Part shown: in pieces, positions 14,777-22,438 of the stretch
How positions within the stretch are numbered: the stretch's first letter is position 1
Layout of the letters: every line of letters starts with the position of its first letter
Assembly (NCBI GenBank): GCA_005883655.1
Contig: VBDA01000147.1
Coordinates: forward strand, 1-24,114
Source: Betaproteobacteria bacterium
GTDB lineage: Bacteria > Pseudomonadota > Gammaproteobacteria > Burkholderiales > Casimicrobiaceae
DNA: 24,114 bases
Direction of reading: 5' to 3'
The notes under the pieces: generated by a model
Databases searched by the model: none
Seen by the model: the letters and a program-made list of their open reading frames with translations, nothing else
Told to the model about the DNA's origin: nothing
Translations under genes and position numbers: made by a program

Positions 14777-16698
14777 ACTTACCCGGCGCAGTCGCGCCGG
14801 ACGTGGCGCCGCTCATGCGCAAGCCTCTCGCGCCGCTCGTCCGAAAGCCCCTCGGGCCGCTCGTCATCGGAGCGATCGGGATCGTTTTCGGCGACATCGG
14901 CACCAGCCCGCTGTATACGCTTCGCGCGTGTTTCACCGGTCCGCATGGGTTGCCGCTGACGCCGGACAATGTGCTCGGGATTTTGTCGGTGGTGTTCTGG
15001 GCCATCATGATCGTGGTGACGCTCAAGTATGTGACGCTGATCATGCGCGCCGACAATCGGGGAGAGGGCGGGATCATGGCGCTGACCGCGCTGGCTTCGC
15101 GAGGTCTCGAAAACAGCCGCATACGGTGGTGGGTGGTCGGACTCGGTATTTTCGGCGCCGCGATGTTCTACGGCGACGGCATGATCACGCCGGCGATCTC
15201 GGTGCTCTCCGCGGTCGAAGGACTCGAGATCAACGCGCCGATGCTGACACACTATGTCGTGCCGCTCACGCTGGTAATACTGATCGGATTATTCTCGATC
15301 CAGCGTCACGGAACGGCGAGGGTCGGCGTGTTCTTCGGACCGGTGATGTGTCTCTGGTTCGTTACGATCGCGGTGCTGGGGGGAATTGAAATCGCAACAG
15401 CGCCTGCCGTGCTGGTGGCGCTCAATCCTGCATACGCCATAGGATTTCTCGTCGGCAGCCCGATCGCCGCATTTCTGGCGCTGGGCGCGGTGGTGCTGGC
15501 GGTTACCGGCACCGAAGCGCTTTACGCGGACATGGGGCACTTCGGCGCGATGCCCATCCGGCGCGCCTGGCTCTTCTTTGTCCTGCCGGCGCTGGTGCTC
15601 AATTATTTCGGGCAGGGCGCTCTGATTATCCACGACCCCACGGCGATCAAGAATCCGTTCTATCTTCTCGCCCCGGCGTGGGCGCTGCTTCCGATGGTTG
15701 TTCTCGCGACGTGCGCTGCGGTCATCGCCTCACAGGCGGTTATCTCGGGCGCGTTTTCGCTGACGCGGCAAGCGATCCAGATGGGATATTGCCCTAGGCT
15801 GACCATCATGCACACGTCCGAGCGCGAAATCGGCCAGATCTACGTACCTTTCATCAACTGGACCTTGCTGTGCGCGGTGATGCTGCTAGTCGCCGGTTTT
15901 CGGAGCTCCAGTAATCTCGCCGCCGCGTATGGCATCGCCGTGACGCTGGCGATGGCGATCGATTCGCTGCTGATCTTCTTCGTCATGACAAGGTTGTGGC
16001 GTTGGAACCGCCTGGCCGCGCTCGTCATCGTTATTCCACTGGTAACGATAGACATGGCGTTTCTCGCGTCGAACGCGCTAAAGATTCCCGACGGCGGCTG
16101 GTTCCCTATCGTCATGGGCGGCATCGTCTTTACGCTCCTTACCACTTGGCAGCGGGGGCGCTCGATATTGCACGAGCGCCTCTCGAACGAGACGATGCCT
16201 TTGGATATGTTCATCGACAGCATTGAGTCGAACCCACCCGCTCGTGTTCCGGGCACGGCCGTGTTTCTAGCCAGCATGCCGGGGCGGGTACCGCATGCGC
16301 TGCTGCACAACCTCAAGCACAACAAGGTGCTGCACGAGCGTGTGGTGCTGTTGACGCTAACCACGCGCGATATTCCGAAAGTCCCGCTTCGGGAACGGTT
16401 GCGGATCGAAGAGCTGGGGTGCAGTTTCCAGCAGTTCGAGGCGTTCTTTGGGTTCAAGGAGGACCCGGACGTTCCGGCGCTTCTCGAAGAGTGCGGTCGC
16501 CGCGGTTATCCGTTCGACATGATGGACACGTCGTTTTTTGTCTCGCGCGAGACGCTGATCGCAACGGTCGCTCCGGGTATGGCGCTCTGGCGCGAACGGT
16601 TGTTCGTGTCGATGTCCAAGAACGCGACCAAGGCGAGCGAATTCTTCAATGTCCCCACCAACCGCGTCGTTGAGCTCGGCACGCAGGTAGAGCTATAA
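14770..16698 (+). CDS. kup: KUP-family potassium uptake transporter
   Basis: Inner-membrane proton-coupled potassium importer of 642 residues (E. coli Kup is 622). The family signature GAIGIVFGDIGTSPLYTLRA is at about 34-53. About twelve hydrophobic segments follow to about residue 460, including the conserved FYGDGMITPAISVLSAVEGLE and GTEALYADMGHFG. A cytoplasmic C-terminal domain (about 460-642) contains the family motifs VLHERVVLLTL and SFFVSRET. The ATG at 14770 lies inside the end of the preceding regulator gene (ATGCTGA), so translation is probably coupled. In the related E. coli cluster the potassium gene after rsmB is trkA, not kup. A strong hairpin terminator follows directly after the stop. 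Confidence 0.96.
   Translation: MLNLPGAVAPDVAPLMRKPLAPLVRKPLGPLVIGAIGIVFGDIGTSPLYTLRACFTGPHGLPLTPDNVLGILSVVFWAIMIVVTLKYVTLIMRADNRGEGGIMALTALASRGLENSRIRWWVVGLGIFGAAMFYGDGMITPAISVLSAVEGLEINAPMLTHYVVPLTLVILIGLFSIQRHGTARVGVFFGPVMCLWFVTIAVLGGIEIATAPAVLVALNPAYAIGFLVGSPIAAFLALGAVVLAVTGTEALYADMGHFGAMPIRRAWLFFVLPALVLNYFGQGALIIHDPTAIKNPFYLLAPAWALLPMVVLATCAAVIASQAVISGAFSLTRQAIQMGYCPRLTIMHTSEREIGQIYVPFINWTLLCAVMLLVAGFRSSSNLAAAYGIAVTLAMAIDSLLIFFVMTRLWRWNRLAALVIVIPLVTIDMAFLASNALKIPDGGWFPIVMGGIVFTLLTTWQRGRSILHERLSNETMPLDMFIDSIESNPPARVPGTAVFLASMPGRVPHALLHNLKHNKVLHERVVLLTLTTRDIPKVPLRERLRIEELGCSFQQFEAFFGFKEDPDVPALLEECGRRGYPFDMMDTSFFVSRETLIATVAPGMALWRERLFVSMSKNATKASEFFNVPTNRVVELGTQVEL
14818..14865 (+). repeat. 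24-bp tandem duplication in the kup N-terminus
   Basis: Units 14818-14841 and 14842-14865 are near-identical and encode RKPLAPLV followed by RKPLGPLV, just before the first membrane segment. A shorter APLM just upstream looks like a further partial copy. The duplication is in frame and lengthens the basic N-terminal tail; no function is evident. Confidence 0.7.
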
Positions 16699-16724
16699 AA
16701 AAAGCGCCCGGAAACGGGCGCTTT
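16697..16724. terminator. Bidirectional intrinsic terminator between kup and rpoH
   Basis: AAAGCGCCCG (16701-16710), GAAA loop, CGGGCGCTTT (16715-16724): a perfect 10-bp stem with a tetraloop. A run of seven A on the plus strand (16697-16703) becomes a seven-T tract after the hairpin for transcripts coming from rpoH. On the plus strand only CTTT is available, so termination of kup is probably weaker. Both genes end facing this hairpin. Confidence 0.92.
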
Positions 16725-16773
16725 CAATGTGTCGGCTGAGCACAGCGCTGTCGCCGCTCGTGCGATCAAAGCT

Positions 16774-17634
16774 TTATTGCAGCGCTGCCATTTGGCCGCG
16801 CATGGTCTTGATCGCCTTGCTCTCGATCTGACGGATGCGTTCCGCCGAGACGCCGTATTTGTCGGCGAGGGTCTGCAGCGTCGCTGCATCTTCGTCTTCC
16901 CGCAGCCATCGCGCTTCCATGATCTCGCGGCTCCGGCTATCCAGTCGCGCCAGCGCGCTTTTCAGTCCGTCGCTGCGGTTCCGCGACGTCTCGGCCCGCT
17001 CGAGAATCTGCACCGGCTCGGCCTCGGTATCGGTCAGGTAGGCGATCGGCGTCATGCTCTCGCCTTCGTCCCCTGCCGGCGGATCGAGCGCAACTTCCTG
17101 GCCTGTGAGCCGCGTTTCCATTTCCAGGACTTCTTCCGGCTTGACGTTCAGCGCCTGCGCAATCCCGCGCGCCTCGGCCCGGGTGAGCGAATGGCTTCCC
17201 GGCTTCATGCTGCGCAGGTTGAAAAACAGCTTACGTTGCGCCTTGGTGGTCGCAATCTTGACCAGCCGCCAGTTGCGCAGAATGTGCTCATGGATCTCGG
17301 CTTTGATCCAGTGCAGTGCGAACGAGACCAGGCGAACGCCGCGCTCCGGATCGAAGCGCCGCACCGCCTTCATCAGGCCGATGTTTCCTTCCTGGATCAG
17401 ATCCGCCTGAGGCAGTCCATAACCCAGATAATTGCGGCTGATTGCGACCACCAAACGCTAATGGGACAACACCAGCTGGCGAGCGGCATCCAAGTCGTCG
17501 TCCCGTTGCAGCCGGCGTCCTAACTCGACCTCCTGCGCCTGGGAAAGAAGCGGGAAGCGGTTCACTGCCTGGATGTAATGATCAAGGCTCCCCAGCGAGG
17601 CCGGGGTCGGGAATGCCAAGGTGCTTGTGGGCAT
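16774..17634 (-). pseudogene. rpoH: Sigma-32 heat-shock sigma factor gene, interrupted by one in-frame UAG
   Basis: Encodes the alternative sigma factor that directs RNA polymerase to heat-shock promoters. Read through the stop, it is a complete 286-residue sigma-32 starting MPTSTLAFPTPASLGSLDHY. It has the region 2 motif YGLPQADLIQEGNIGLMKAV, the RpoH-specific box QRKLFFNLR (133-141), and region 4.2 with YGVSAERIRQIESKA near the end. Codon 59 is TAG (bases 17458-17460, minus strand) between LVLSH and RLVVAIS. The family has Leu here (LSHLR), so a single T-to-A change from TTG would explain it. Frame is kept on both sides and no other lesion is seen. Without readthrough the products are a 58-residue peptide and possibly a fragment restarted at TTG 17454 or GTG 17451. 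Upstream it has a ribosome-binding site, promoter and CIRCE; downstream a strong terminator. A sequencing error is possible. Confidence 0.9.
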
Positions 17635-17642
17635 CGAAATGG

Positions 17643-17649
17643 TCTCCTT
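17643..17649 (-). promoter_or_regulatory. Ribosome-binding site of rpoH
   Basis: AAGGAGA on the minus strand, 8 bases before the ATG at 17634. This strong site picks the 17634 start over the longer open frame reaching 17739, whose extra 35 residues would run back across the promoter and CIRCE. Confidence 0.85.
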
Positions 17650-17662
17650 CTGGAGCGCCGAA

Positions 17663-17692
17663 ATTTTAGCACTCGGCCTATAAGAGTGCCAA
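17663..17692 (-). promoter_or_regulatory. Sigma-70-type promoter of rpoH
   Basis: On the minus strand, TTGGCA (17692-17687), an 18-base spacer and TAAAAT (17668-17663) form a plausible -35/-10 pair with matches of 4 of 6 and 5 of 6. The start site would be near 17655, leaving a short leader of about 20 nt. The promoter lies almost wholly within the CIRCE element, so HrcA binding would block polymerase. Confidence 0.65.
17666..17692 (-). promoter_or_regulatory. CIRCE element (HrcA operator) upstream of rpoH
   Basis: The plus strand reads TTAGCACTC, nine bases, GAGTGCCAA. The known CIRCE consensus is TTAGCACTC-N9-GAGTGCTAA, so this is a 17 of 18 match with the correct spacer. HrcA is the heat-labile repressor that usually binds CIRCE upstream of groESL and hrcA. 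Here it would repress the sigma-32 gene and release it on heat shock, linking the negative and positive heat-shock circuits. hrcA itself is not in the window. Confidence 0.92.
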
Positions 17693-17783
17693 GGCGACCA
17701 GAAGTTCCCCAGGACGATTCGATAAAATCGCGGAAACACCGCAAAAAGCTGCTGGCCTGGCGGGTTGCCAAGAGCGCCCGGCT

Positions 17784-18722
17784 TCAGCCGACAAGTGCAT
17801 CGACGAACTCGGCGGCGCGAAAAGCCCGGAGGTCGTCGAGTCCCTCTCCGATCCCGATCAGCTTGATCGGAATGGGTTGGGTCTTTGCGATGGCGGCGAC
17901 GACGCCTCCCTTTGCGGTTCCATCGAGCTTGGTCAGGACCAGACCAGTCAAATCGAGCGCCGCATCAAAGGCAGCAACCTGGGCAAGGGCGTTCTGGCCG
18001 GTGTTGGCGTCCAGCACCAACAAGGTCTCGTGGGGAGCCCCGACCTGCGCTCTGGCCAGCACGCGCCGGATCTTCTTTAACTCCTCCATCAGGTGGGCCT
18101 GCGTGGGGAGCCGGCCGGCGGTATCGGCAAGGACCACGTCGATGCCGCGAGCTCGGGCGGCGGCGATCGCATCGAACATGACGGCGGCGGGATCGCCACC
18201 TTGCTGGGCGATGACCGGGACGCCGTTGCGCTCGCCCCAGATTTCGAGCTGCTCACGCGCGGCAGCGCGAAAGGTATCGCCGGCAGCAAGCAACACCGAA
18301 TAGCCCTGCCCTTGGAGGTACTTGGCAAGCTTGCCGATGGAAGTCGTCTTGCCGGTCCCGTTGACGCCTGCAATCATCATCACGAACGGCCGCTCGGGGC
18401 CGACGATCAGCGGTTGTTCGAGGGGGAGAAGGAGCTCGGTGAGCACTGTCTTGAGCAATGTGCGGGCGTCGACATCGATGTCGGCGCGCTTGGCGCGAGC
18501 GGCAAGCTGGGCGAGAACGTGCGTCGTCGCGGGAACGCCGACGTCGGCTTCGAGCAGCGCGGCTTCGAGCTCTTCGAGCGTTTTCTCCGAAAGCGTCCTG
18601 CGCCCGAACACGGCATTGAGCGGACGGGTGAGACGCTCACGCGAAAGCCCCAGGCCCGCTTTCAATCTTTCGCCCCAGGGGCGGCGGTCTGGCTCGGCGT
18701 CGCGTTTGAACAGGTCGAACAT
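17784..18722 (-). CDS. ftsY: Signal recognition particle receptor FtsY
   Basis: GTPase that docks the signal recognition particle and its ribosome at the inner membrane. The 312-residue protein has the N domain (about 15-100) and the SRP-type G domain with GVNGTGKTTSIGK (119-131), DTFRAAAREQL, DTAGR, TKLDGTAKGG and a C-terminal GIGEGLDDLRAF. The long acidic A domain of E. coli FtsY is missing; a short, charged N-terminus remains, as in many betaproteobacteria. The start at 18722 has no clear ribosome-binding site. It is divergent from rsmD across 41 bases. In E. coli ftsE and ftsX lie between ftsY and rpoH; here they are absent and rpoH follows after 149 bases with its own promoter. Confidence 0.97.
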   Translation of the reverse strand: MFDLFKRDAEPDRRPWGERLKAGLGLSRERLTRPLNAVFGRRTLSEKTLEELEAALLEADVGVPATTHVLAQLAARAKRADIDVDARTLLKTVLTELLLPLEQPLIVGPERPFVMMIAGVNGTGKTTSIGKLAKYLQGQGYSVLLAAGDTFRAAAREQLEIWGERNGVPVIAQQGGDPAAVMFDAIAAARARGIDVVLADTAGRLPTQAHLMEELKKIRRVLARAQVGAPHETLLVLDANTGQNALAQVAAFDAALDLTGLVLTKLDGTAKGGVVAAIAKTQPIPIKLIGIGEGLDDLRAFRAAEFVDALVG

Positions 18723-18742
18723 GAGGGCGCCAAAGCGAAAGC

Positions 18743-18748
18743 TATAAT
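18743..18748 (+). promoter_or_regulatory. Consensus -10 box TATAAT upstream of rsmD
   Basis: A perfect TATAAT in the 41-base divergent gap between ftsY and rsmD. The start site would fall near 18755, giving a leader of under about 10 nt before the ATG at 18764 with no ribosome-binding site, so the rsmD message could be almost leaderless. No -35 match is seen at normal spacing. Confidence 0.35.
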
Positions 18749-18763
18749 TCTACCTTCCCCAGC

Positions 18764-19351
18764 ATGTCTCCCCGCAGCTTGCCTAAGGCCAAGCGTCAGG
18801 CCAATCAGCTTCGCATCATTGGCGGGCGGTGGCGCGGGCGCCGCTTAGGCTTCTCGGCCGTTCCCGGCCTCAGGCCGACACCGGACAGGGTTCGCGAGAC
18901 GCTTTTCAACTGGCTCGGACAGGACCTTGCGGGAGCGACAACGCTGGATCTGTTTGCCGGCAGCGGTTTGCTGACTTTCGAAGCATTGTCGCGAGGCGCT
19001 GCGCTTGGTGTCGCTGTCGACCATCATGCCGGGATCGTGCGCAGGCTGGTCGCGACCGGCGTGGCACTCGGCACGACGGCACTCGAGACGCACTGCGCTG
19101 ACGCCCACGGTTTTCTCGCACGCGAGAAGCGGCCGTTCGACGTGATCTTTCTCGATCCACCATTCGGCACCGCCGATTGGGATGCGCTTCTGCCGGCCGT
19201 CGCGGAGCGGCTCGCGATGTCGGGGATGCTTTACGTCGAAGCGCCCGCGGCCATCGACGCGCCACCCGGCCTGGAGGTCTGGCGAGGCGACAAGGCGGGA
19301 CAGGTACACTATCATCTGCTGCGCCGCGCCGCCGAGGCGCCGTCCGTTTAG
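18764..19351 (+). CDS. rsmD: 16S rRNA (guanine-966-N2)-methyltransferase RsmD
   Basis: Methylates G966 of 16S rRNA with S-adenosylmethionine. The 195-residue protein has the family N-terminus LRIIGGRWRGRRL (16-28), RPTPDRVRETLFNWL, the SAM motif LDLFAGSGLL (61-70; the usual form is DLFAGSGALG) and the catalytic DPPF (131-134). ATG 18764 is the only start near the conserved N-terminus and has no ribosome-binding site. The order rsmD-coaD-ferredoxin, divergent from ftsY, is common in betaproteobacteria. rsmD is followed by coaD after nine bases. Confidence 0.95.
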   Translation: MSPRSLPKAKRQANQLRIIGGRWRGRRLGFSAVPGLRPTPDRVRETLFNWLGQDLAGATTLDLFAGSGLLTFEALSRGAALGVAVDHHAGIVRRLVATGVALGTTALETHCADAHGFLAREKRPFDVIFLDPPFGTADWDALLPAVAERLAMSGMLYVEAPAAIDAPPGLEVWRGDKAGQVHYHLLRRAAEAPSV

Positions 19352-19360
19352 TCTCAACCG

Positions 19361-19864
19361 ATGCTCACTGTCGTCTATCCCGGAACGTTCGACCCCTTCA
19401 CCCGAGGCCACGAGGATCTGGTGCGGCGAGCGGCGAAACTGTTCGAGCGCGTGGTGATCGGCATCGCCGACAGCGAAAGCAAGCGGCCGATGTTCGCGGC
19501 CGCCGAGCGCATCGCGATGGCCCGTGAAGTCCTCGCGGAACATCGCAACGTCGAGGTGGCTGGCTTTTCCGGACTGCTCATGGACTTCGTGCACTCGATC
19601 GGCGCCACCGTAATCGTCCGGGGCCTTCGCGCAGTCTCCGACTTCGAATACGAATTTCAGATGGCCGGCATGAACCGTAACCTGTATCCCGAGGTCGAAA
19701 CGCTGTTCCTCACGCCGGCCGAGAAGTATCTCTTTATGTCGTCGACGATCGTTCGCGAGATCGCGCGCTTTGGCGGCGACGTCAGCAAGTTCGTGCACCC
19801 GGTCGTCGCGGCCAGGCTGAAGGCCAAGGTCGCGGAGATCTGTGGGGACGAAGCAAAAAGGTAG
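19361..19864 (+). CDS. coaD: Phosphopantetheine adenylyltransferase
   Basis: Fourth step of coenzyme A synthesis: joins ATP and 4'-phosphopantetheine to give dephospho-CoA and pyrophosphate. The 167-residue protein matches the family length. It has the nucleotidyltransferase motif TRGH (14-17, within YPGTFDPFTRGHEDL), the substrate-binding run IVRGLRAVSDFEYEFQMAGMNR and the C-terminal MSSTIVRE, equivalent to ISSTxxR. It follows rsmD by nine bases and precedes the ferredoxin gene by eight, so the three probably form one operon. Confidence 0.97.
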   Translation: MLTVVYPGTFDPFTRGHEDLVRRAAKLFERVVIGIADSESKRPMFAAAERIAMAREVLAEHRNVEVAGFSGLLMDFVHSIGATVIVRGLRAVSDFEYEFQMAGMNRNLYPEVETLFLTPAEKYLFMSSTIVREIARFGGDVSKFVHPVVAARLKAKVAEICGDEAKR

Positions 19865-19872
19865 CGCGAATC

Positions 19873-20160
19873 ATGGCGCTGATGATTACCGACGAATGCA
19901 TCAATTGCGACGTCTGCGAGCCCGAATGCCCGAACGGGGCCATCGCGCAGGGCATCGAGATATACGTCATCGATCCGTCGAAATGCACCGAGTGCGTCGG
20001 CCACTTCGACACGCCTCAATGCGTCGAGGTCTGCCCGGTGGACTGTATCCCGCTCAATCCCGATCGGGTCGAGACGCGGCAGCAGCTCATGCTCAAGTAC
20101 GAAGGTTTGATGGCGACCGCAAGCAAGGCCAAGCCGGCGGTCGAAATCGGCAGGAGCTGA
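19873..20160 (+). CDS. 2[4Fe-4S] ferredoxin, Alvin/YfhL type
   Basis: Small cytoplasmic electron carrier of 95 residues with two [4Fe-4S] clusters. Cysteines 9, 12, 15 and 19 form CxxCxxCxxxCP, and cysteines 38, 41, 50 and 54 form CxxC-x8-CxxxCP with the loop insertion typical of the Allochromatium (Alvin) type; Cys58 is an extra ninth cysteine. The rest of the protein is a short helical C-terminus. An AAAAGG run lies about 12 bases before the ATG. It is the last gene of the rsmD-coaD group. The redox partner is unknown. Confidence 0.93.
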   Translation: MALMITDECINCDVCEPECPNGAIAQGIEIYVIDPSKCTECVGHFDTPQCVEVCPVDCIPLNPDRVETRQQLMLKYEGLMATASKAKPAVEIGRS

Positions 20161-20246
20161 CGCAAGGACACGGCCTTCTCAACCCGCTCGTGAATGAGAT
20201 GCGTCGCGTGTGGGCCGCGAGCGTCGACTTGCAATTCCCCGTCGAT

Positions 20247-20274
20247 CCCCGCGCTTCGCGCGGGGCCCCCGCGC
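20247..20274. terminator. Three-arm GC-rich inverted repeat between ferredoxin and dynamin-like genes
   Basis: CCCCGCGC (20247-20254), GCGCGGGG (20258-20265) and CCCCGCGC (20267-20274) can form two mutually exclusive 7-8 bp hairpins sharing the middle arm. They lie in the 130-base gap between two convergent genes. There is no T-tract in either direction, so Rho-independent termination is uncertain; a pausing or end-protecting role is possible. Confidence 0.4.
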
Positions 20275-20290
20275 CGGGTAGCTCGCGCCG

Positions 20291-22258
20291 CTAGCCGTTG
20301 GCGGCCAGAGGCAATAGTTCGGGCTGCTCGATAATCGCGACTATGGCGGACAGCTCGCGCCCCAGCGCGGCGATCTGGTTGCGTATCCCCGCTTCGGCTT
20401 GCTCCAGTTCGCTTAGCCGCTCCTCGAGCTCGTCACTGGCCCGATGGATGCGCTTGACGCTGTCAAGGCGTCGGCGCAATTGAATGTGGTGCTCGCGTAC
20501 CTGGGTTTCCAGCGGCGCCATGACTGCCTTGAGCCAGCTTTCCAAATCGCGATTGGCGATGTCATAGACGTGCTTGACGCGGATGGCGATCGTCTCGTAG
20601 AAGCGCTTCATCAGCGTGAACTTGGCCTTGCTCACCATGTTCCACAAGGTATTGAAGTGCACGTTGTACGCGCGCTCGAGACGTTCGACCTCTTTCTGGT
20701 ACTTGAGCATCGAAAATGATGGCGGCGCGAACGGCTGGAGCCCATGCTCGCTCGCGAAGCGCACATACATCGCAAGCATCATGTCGTGGATTTCCGATGT
20801 CTGCCGCCCACTCTGCTCGAGGCCGCCATGGATCTGGGCGAAGAAATCATTCATGGCCGAGCGCACGCCCTTGGTGAAGGGACTGGCTTCGATGCGCTTG
20901 CGAGTCTCGCCGGCAGTTGCGCGAAGCTTCTCCAGCCCGATGCATTCGTAGAGCGCGTTGGTCTGCTGCGTGAACACCGTCCGCAGAGCGGTATAGCGCT
21001 GCATGCCGCGCTCGAAGAGCTCCTTCTCCTGCTGGATGCGCTCCATCATATGCTCGACGACATCCTGATTCTTGCCTCGCAAGCCACGAAGCTCGCCCAG
21101 CTGTTCGCGGACACCCGCAATGCGGCTGTCGAGTATCGTCCGCGTGCTCGCAGCCAGGGAACGAATTTCGGCGCGCGTCGCCGATCCGACGATGTGCCGC
21201 TTCGCGGGAATCAGCTCTTTCGACAGCGCCAGCTCGAGCAGGGGCAGACGGCTTTTGGCCAGGAGCGCATCGTCACCATTGACCTTGGCCAGGAGCGCCT
21301 TCTGCGCGGACACCGGAAAAACTTGCGCCGGCGGGATAGCAAGCAGTTGTGCGCTGCTGCGCACCTGGCGGGCGATTTCGGATTCAATCTCGGACGCCGT
21401 TCGGAGCTCGTCCCATAATCCGTCGATCTTGTTCAGAATGACCAGGCGGCCCTCCTTGGTGCCGGGGCTTTCGCCAATCAGGTGGTTTCGCCATACGTCG
21501 ATGTCGGTCCTGGTCACGCCGGCATCCGCGGCGAGGATAAACAGCACCGCGTGTGCGTTGGGCAGCAGATTAAGCGTCAGCTCGGGCTCGGTTCCTATCG
21601 CGTTTAAGCCCGGCGTGTCGAGAATCACCAAACCCTGCTGCAATAGCGGATGCGGGAAATTGATCACTGCGTGGCGCCAGCACGGAATATCGACGGCCGC
21701 CTCGTCGGCCGCGGACATCGGGGCCAGCACGTCGCCGTCGTCGTAAAGTCCGTATTTGCGTGCCAGCACGATCGGCACGCGCTTGGTCTGAGACACCTGG
21801 GACAAGACTTCGCTCATCCGGTCCGCCGATGATAGATCGAGGGCGAGCGTAACCCATTCGTCGGCGTAGTTCTTGAACTCGGTCACCGATCCGTCGCGCG
21901 CCCGCGTTTCGATCGGCAACAGTCGAATCGACGGCGGCCGCGTTGAATCGTATAAAAGCTCCGTCGGACACATCGTCGTGCGGCCCGCCGCGGACGGCAG
22001 CAATCGCTGTCCGAAGTCGGCGAAAAAGATGGCGTTGATCAGCTCGGACTTGCCGCGCGAGAACTCGGCGACAAAGGCCACGACTAGTTGATCCTGGTGC
22101 AGCCGCTCGAGCAGGTGCTGGATGGACAGATCGGCCTGGGCATCGGCCAATTCCTGCTCTGAAAGCCATTCGTGCAGGCCGGAAATCCCCGCGGACAGGC
22201 GCCGGCGCCAGTCGCTGTATGCCTCGAATCGCGCTGCTAGGTCCCTGGATTGCATCAT
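20291..22258 (-). CDS. Bacterial dynamin-like GTPase
   Basis: Large GTPase of 655 residues, probably acting at the membrane. It has the P-loop AEFSRGKS (64-71), a G2 region RTTMCPTE (93-100), G3 DTPG (214-217) and G4 NKID (276-279). The long helical C-terminal part (about 390-655) has predicted coiled coils, with heptad-like stretches near 405-445 and 590-640. Architecture matches the dynamin family; no clear transmembrane segment is seen. I chose ATG 22258 because GGGAGG lies about 8 bases upstream and the 23 residues before it, in the frame from 22327, look non-coding. It lies 180 bases downstream of mutM, a pairing I recall from other betaproteobacteria. Function in bacteria is largely unknown. 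Confidence 0.85.
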   Translation of the reverse strand: MMQSRDLAARFEAYSDWRRRLSAGISGLHEWLSEQELADAQADLSIQHLLERLHQDQLVVAFVAEFSRGKSELINAIFFADFGQRLLPSAAGRTTMCPTELLYDSTRPPSIRLLPIETRARDGSVTEFKNYADEWVTLALDLSSADRMSEVLSQVSQTKRVPIVLARKYGLYDDGDVLAPMSAADEAAVDIPCWRHAVINFPHPLLQQGLVILDTPGLNAIGTEPELTLNLLPNAHAVLFILAADAGVTRTDIDVWRNHLIGESPGTKEGRLVILNKIDGLWDELRTASEIESEIARQVRSSAQLLAIPPAQVFPVSAQKALLAKVNGDDALLAKSRLPLLELALSKELIPAKRHIVGSATRAEIRSLAASTRTILDSRIAGVREQLGELRGLRGKNQDVVEHMMERIQQEKELFERGMQRYTALRTVFTQQTNALYECIGLEKLRATAGETRKRIEASPFTKGVRSAMNDFFAQIHGGLEQSGRQTSEIHDMMLAMYVRFASEHGLQPFAPPSFSMLKYQKEVERLERAYNVHFNTLWNMVSKAKFTLMKRFYETIAIRVKHVYDIANRDLESWLKAVMAPLETQVREHHIQLRRRLDSVKRIHRASDELEERLSELEQAEAGIRNQIAALGRELSAIVAIIEQPELLPLAANG

Positions 22259-22438
22259 GATTGCGCCTCCCTCGGGCGCGAGCCTGAAATTACGCGCAGG
22301 CCCGGTCTTTGACAACGGCCTCGACATCGGAAATCGAGCGCCGGTCCGCCTTGCGCCATGGCGTCCCGCTTTCGCGTGAGGGACGTCGTGCCGGGGACTC
22401 TAGCATAAAGCGCGCCATGCCGATTCGCCTGGCGCGAC

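Noticed and set aside
17455..17634. Genome-wide reassignment of UAG as sense
   Set aside because: Seven other genes in the window end properly in TAG at family-typical lengths.
22259..22438. Small reading frames (about 34 and 42 codons, minus strand) in the mutM to dynamin-like gap
   Set aside because: No ribosome-binding site, no recognisable protein, and two overlapping candidates in different frames; the gap also has only a weak 6-bp dyad (22362-22367 and 22380-22385).
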